Position numbers and translations under genes: made by a program. From NCBI RefSeq assembly GCF_036226765.1, contig NZ_CP109017.1:5891001-5955000 (forward strand): a DNA stretch of 64,000 nt, given 5' to 3'. Shown piece by piece: positions 62,668-64,000 of this stretch (its first letter is position 1; every line of letters starts with the position of its first letter). Source of the stretch: Streptomyces sp. NBC_00670 (GTDB lineage Bacteria > Actinomycetota > Actinomycetes > Streptomycetales > Streptomycetaceae). The notes beneath the pieces were generated by a model, which did not search any database, was not told where the DNA came from, and was given only the letters and a program-made list of their open reading frames with translations.

Positions 62668-63639
62668 ATGAGCGAGTCGTTCCCGCCGATCGAGCCCTAC
62701 GAGACGGGCATGCTCGATGTCGGCGAGGGCAACCTCGTGTACTGGGAGGTCTGCGGCAATCCGGACGGCAAGCCGGCCGTGGTCGTCCATGGCGGGCCCG
62801 GCTCGGGGTGCGGCGTCGGCGCACGCCGGCACTTCGACCCGGACAGGTACCGCATCGTGCTGTTCGACCAGCGCGGCTGCGGGCGCAGCCGTCCGCACGC
62901 GAGCGACCCCGCCACCGACATGCGGCACAACACCACCCGGCACCTGATCGCCGACATGGAGCGGCTGCGCGCACACCTGGGCATCGAGAACTGGTTGCTG
63001 TACGGCGGCTCGTGGGGCTCCACGCTGATCCTGGCCTACGCCGAGACACACCCGGAGCGGGTGTCGGAGATCGTCGTCTCCGCCGTCACCACCACCCGGC
63101 GCTCCGAGATCGACTGGCTCTACCGCGGCGTCGGCCGGTTCTTCCCCGAGCAGTGGGAGCGCTTCCTCGCGGGCGCCCCCGGCACACCGCGCGACGGCGA
63201 CGTCGTCGCGGCCTACGCGCGCCTGATGGAACACCCGGACGCCGCGGTACGCGAGAAGGCCACGGCCGACTGGTGTGCGTGGGAGGACACGGTCCTGTCC
63301 GGGGAGACGAAGGGCGCCGCCCACCCCTACGGTGACCGGCCGCCGGCCGCGCGACTGGCCCTGGTGCGCATCTGCTCGCACTACTTCTCCCACGGCGCGT
63401 GGCTGGAGGAGGGCGTCCTGCTGCGCGAGGCCCACCGGCTGGCCGGCATCCCTGGCGTGCTGGTGCACGGCCGGCTCGACATGGGCGGCCCGCTCGACAC
63501 CGCCTGGGAACTGGCCCGTGCGTGGCCCGACGCGGAGCTGATCGTCGTCGAGGAGGCGGGCCACCTGGGCAGCGACACCACACGCGGCCATGTGCGCGCG
63601 GCCCTCGACCGCTTCGCTCACCGGGGCGGGGCGCGGTGA
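62668..63639 (+). CDS. pip: Proline iminopeptidase
   Basis: The 323-residue S33 peptidase releases N-terminal proline. It has HGGPG (41-45), DQRGCGRSRPH, GGSWGSTL with nucleophile Ser115, Asp271 (GRLDMGGP) and His299 (EAGHLG), and the usual length. GAGGTCAGGAG precedes ATG 62668. It may be cotranscribed with the esterase. Confidence 0.95.
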   Translation: MSESFPPIEPYETGMLDVGEGNLVYWEVCGNPDGKPAVVVHGGPGSGCGVGARRHFDPDRYRIVLFDQRGCGRSRPHASDPATDMRHNTTRHLIADMERLRAHLGIENWLLYGGSWGSTLILAYAETHPERVSEIVVSAVTTTRRSEIDWLYRGVGRFFPEQWERFLAGAPGTPRDGDVVAAYARLMEHPDAAVREKATADWCAWEDTVLSGETKGAAHPYGDRPPAARLALVRICSHYFSHGAWLEEGVLLREAHRLAGIPGVLVHGRLDMGGPLDTAWELARAWPDAELIVVEEAGHLGSDTTRGHVRAALDRFAHRGGAR

Positions 63640-63657
63640 GCCGTCCACCGGCTCCCT

Positions 63658-64000
63658 TCACGCACCCGCACCCTCCAGCACCTCCGCGACCCCCCGCACC
63701 CCCGCCGGGCCCACGCGGCAGCAGCCGCCGATGAGGCGGGCGCCCGCGTGGTGCCAGCGCTGTACCGCTTCGGGGGTGAAGGTGGTGGGGCCGGTCCAGG
63801 TGTGGGTGGCAGGCCTCCAGGTCTCGCCGCTGTTGGGGTAGGCCACCGCCGGCTTGCCGGTCACCCTTGTCGCGGTCGTCACCGCGTGTTCCACGTCCGT
63901 GGGGGCGCAGCAGTTGACGCCCACCGCGATGATCTCGTCCGCCTCGGCGGCCAGGGCGAACGCCTCCTCCAGGGGTTGTCCGGCGCGGGTGCGGTCGCCG
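63658..64000 (-). CDS. mmuM: Homocysteine S-methyltransferase, C-terminal part (runs off window)
   Basis: The last 113 codons are inside the window and the frame is open to position 64000. The zinc ligands of the family are present: GVNCCAP (first Cys) and LIGGCCRVGP (pair of Cys) near the end. The enzyme would make methionine from homocysteine and S-methylmethionine or SAM. The 5' end, start codon and upstream neighbours lie outside. Confidence 0.9.
   Translation of the reverse strand, partial: GDRTRAGQPLEEAFALAAEADEIIAVGVNCCAPTDVEHAVTTATRVTGKPAVAYPNSGETWRPATHTWTGPTTFTPEAVQRWHHAGARLIGGCCRVGPAGVRGVAEVLEGAGA

Overview
The window is chromosomal DNA of a Streptomyces-type actinomycete. The evidence is very high G+C with third codon positions almost all G or C, frequent GTG and TTG starts, a germacradienol/geosmin synthase, SARP/WhiJ-style regulators, DUF6230/DUF6114 and SAV2148-type proteins found in streptomycetes, and a gene order around the cysteine operon that, from memory, matches the S. 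coelicolor SCO609x-SCO610x region. I see no phage genes, IS elements, rRNA, tRNA or CRISPR array. It reads as ordinary core/near-core chromosome with many short intergenic repeats.

Layout. 0.3-3.5 kb: a WhiJ-like regulatory module (DUF574 methyltransferase, XRE-DUF5753 regulator, SpoIIAB-like ATPase, small hypothetical). 3.6-9 kb: a two-domain VOC protein, the DUF6114/DUF6230 membrane/exported pair, a secreted protein and a zinc-ribbon/DUF89 phosphatase pair. 9-11.2 kb: geosmin synthase. 11.2-16.8 kb: divergent LysR/SDR, an Xaa-Pro peptidase, a phosphotransferase-fold protein lacking its catalytic residues, and an APC permease. 16.9-26.3 kb: three glycogen-to-trehalose genes on the minus strand (treZ, treY, glgX), interrupted by plus-strand genes for an FHA protein and a zinc carboxypeptidase translationally coupled to a subtilisin inhibitor. 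26.5-28.8 kb: a copper amine oxidase split into two separately exported proteins. 28.9-39 kb: HEPN protein, exonuclease, EamA/LysR pair (LysR frameshifted), kinase, CDP-alcohol phosphatidyltransferase, MMPL exporter, DUF1697. 39-48.6 kb: a minus-strand sulfur assimilation operon (leader peptide, cysI, small zinc-ribbon ORF, cysH, cysC, cysD, cysN, sulfonate-type ABC transporter, sirohydrochlorin chelatase). 48.7-64 kb: acetyltransferase, secreted protein, GAF regulator, AidB, BrkB-type membrane protein, AraC regulator, two VOC proteins, ThuA, methyltransferase, a two-component pair, carboxylesterase, proline iminopeptidase and the 3' end of a homocysteine methyltransferase.

How genes work together. 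GlgX trims glycogen, TreY converts the reducing end to a trehalosyl unit and TreZ releases trehalose. CysD/N, CysC, CysH and CysI take sulfate to sulfide, the chelatase supplies siroheme for CysI, and the ABC transporter imports organosulfur or a related oxyanion. A 27-residue cysteine-containing leader peptide precedes the operon. The carboxypeptidase has a perfect Shine-Dalgarno but a CTG start and one TTA (bldA) codon; the coupled protease inhibitor would share that developmental control.

Non-coding structure. At least ten intergenic sites carry pieces of one modular repeat. In its fullest form it is polar: going downstream from a gene end, a long GC palindrome is followed by a GGGGCGGAGCCCC hairpin and then a four-run G tract able to form a G-quadruplex. 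Two oppositely oriented copies share one palindrome between convergent genes at 38.8-39.0 kb.
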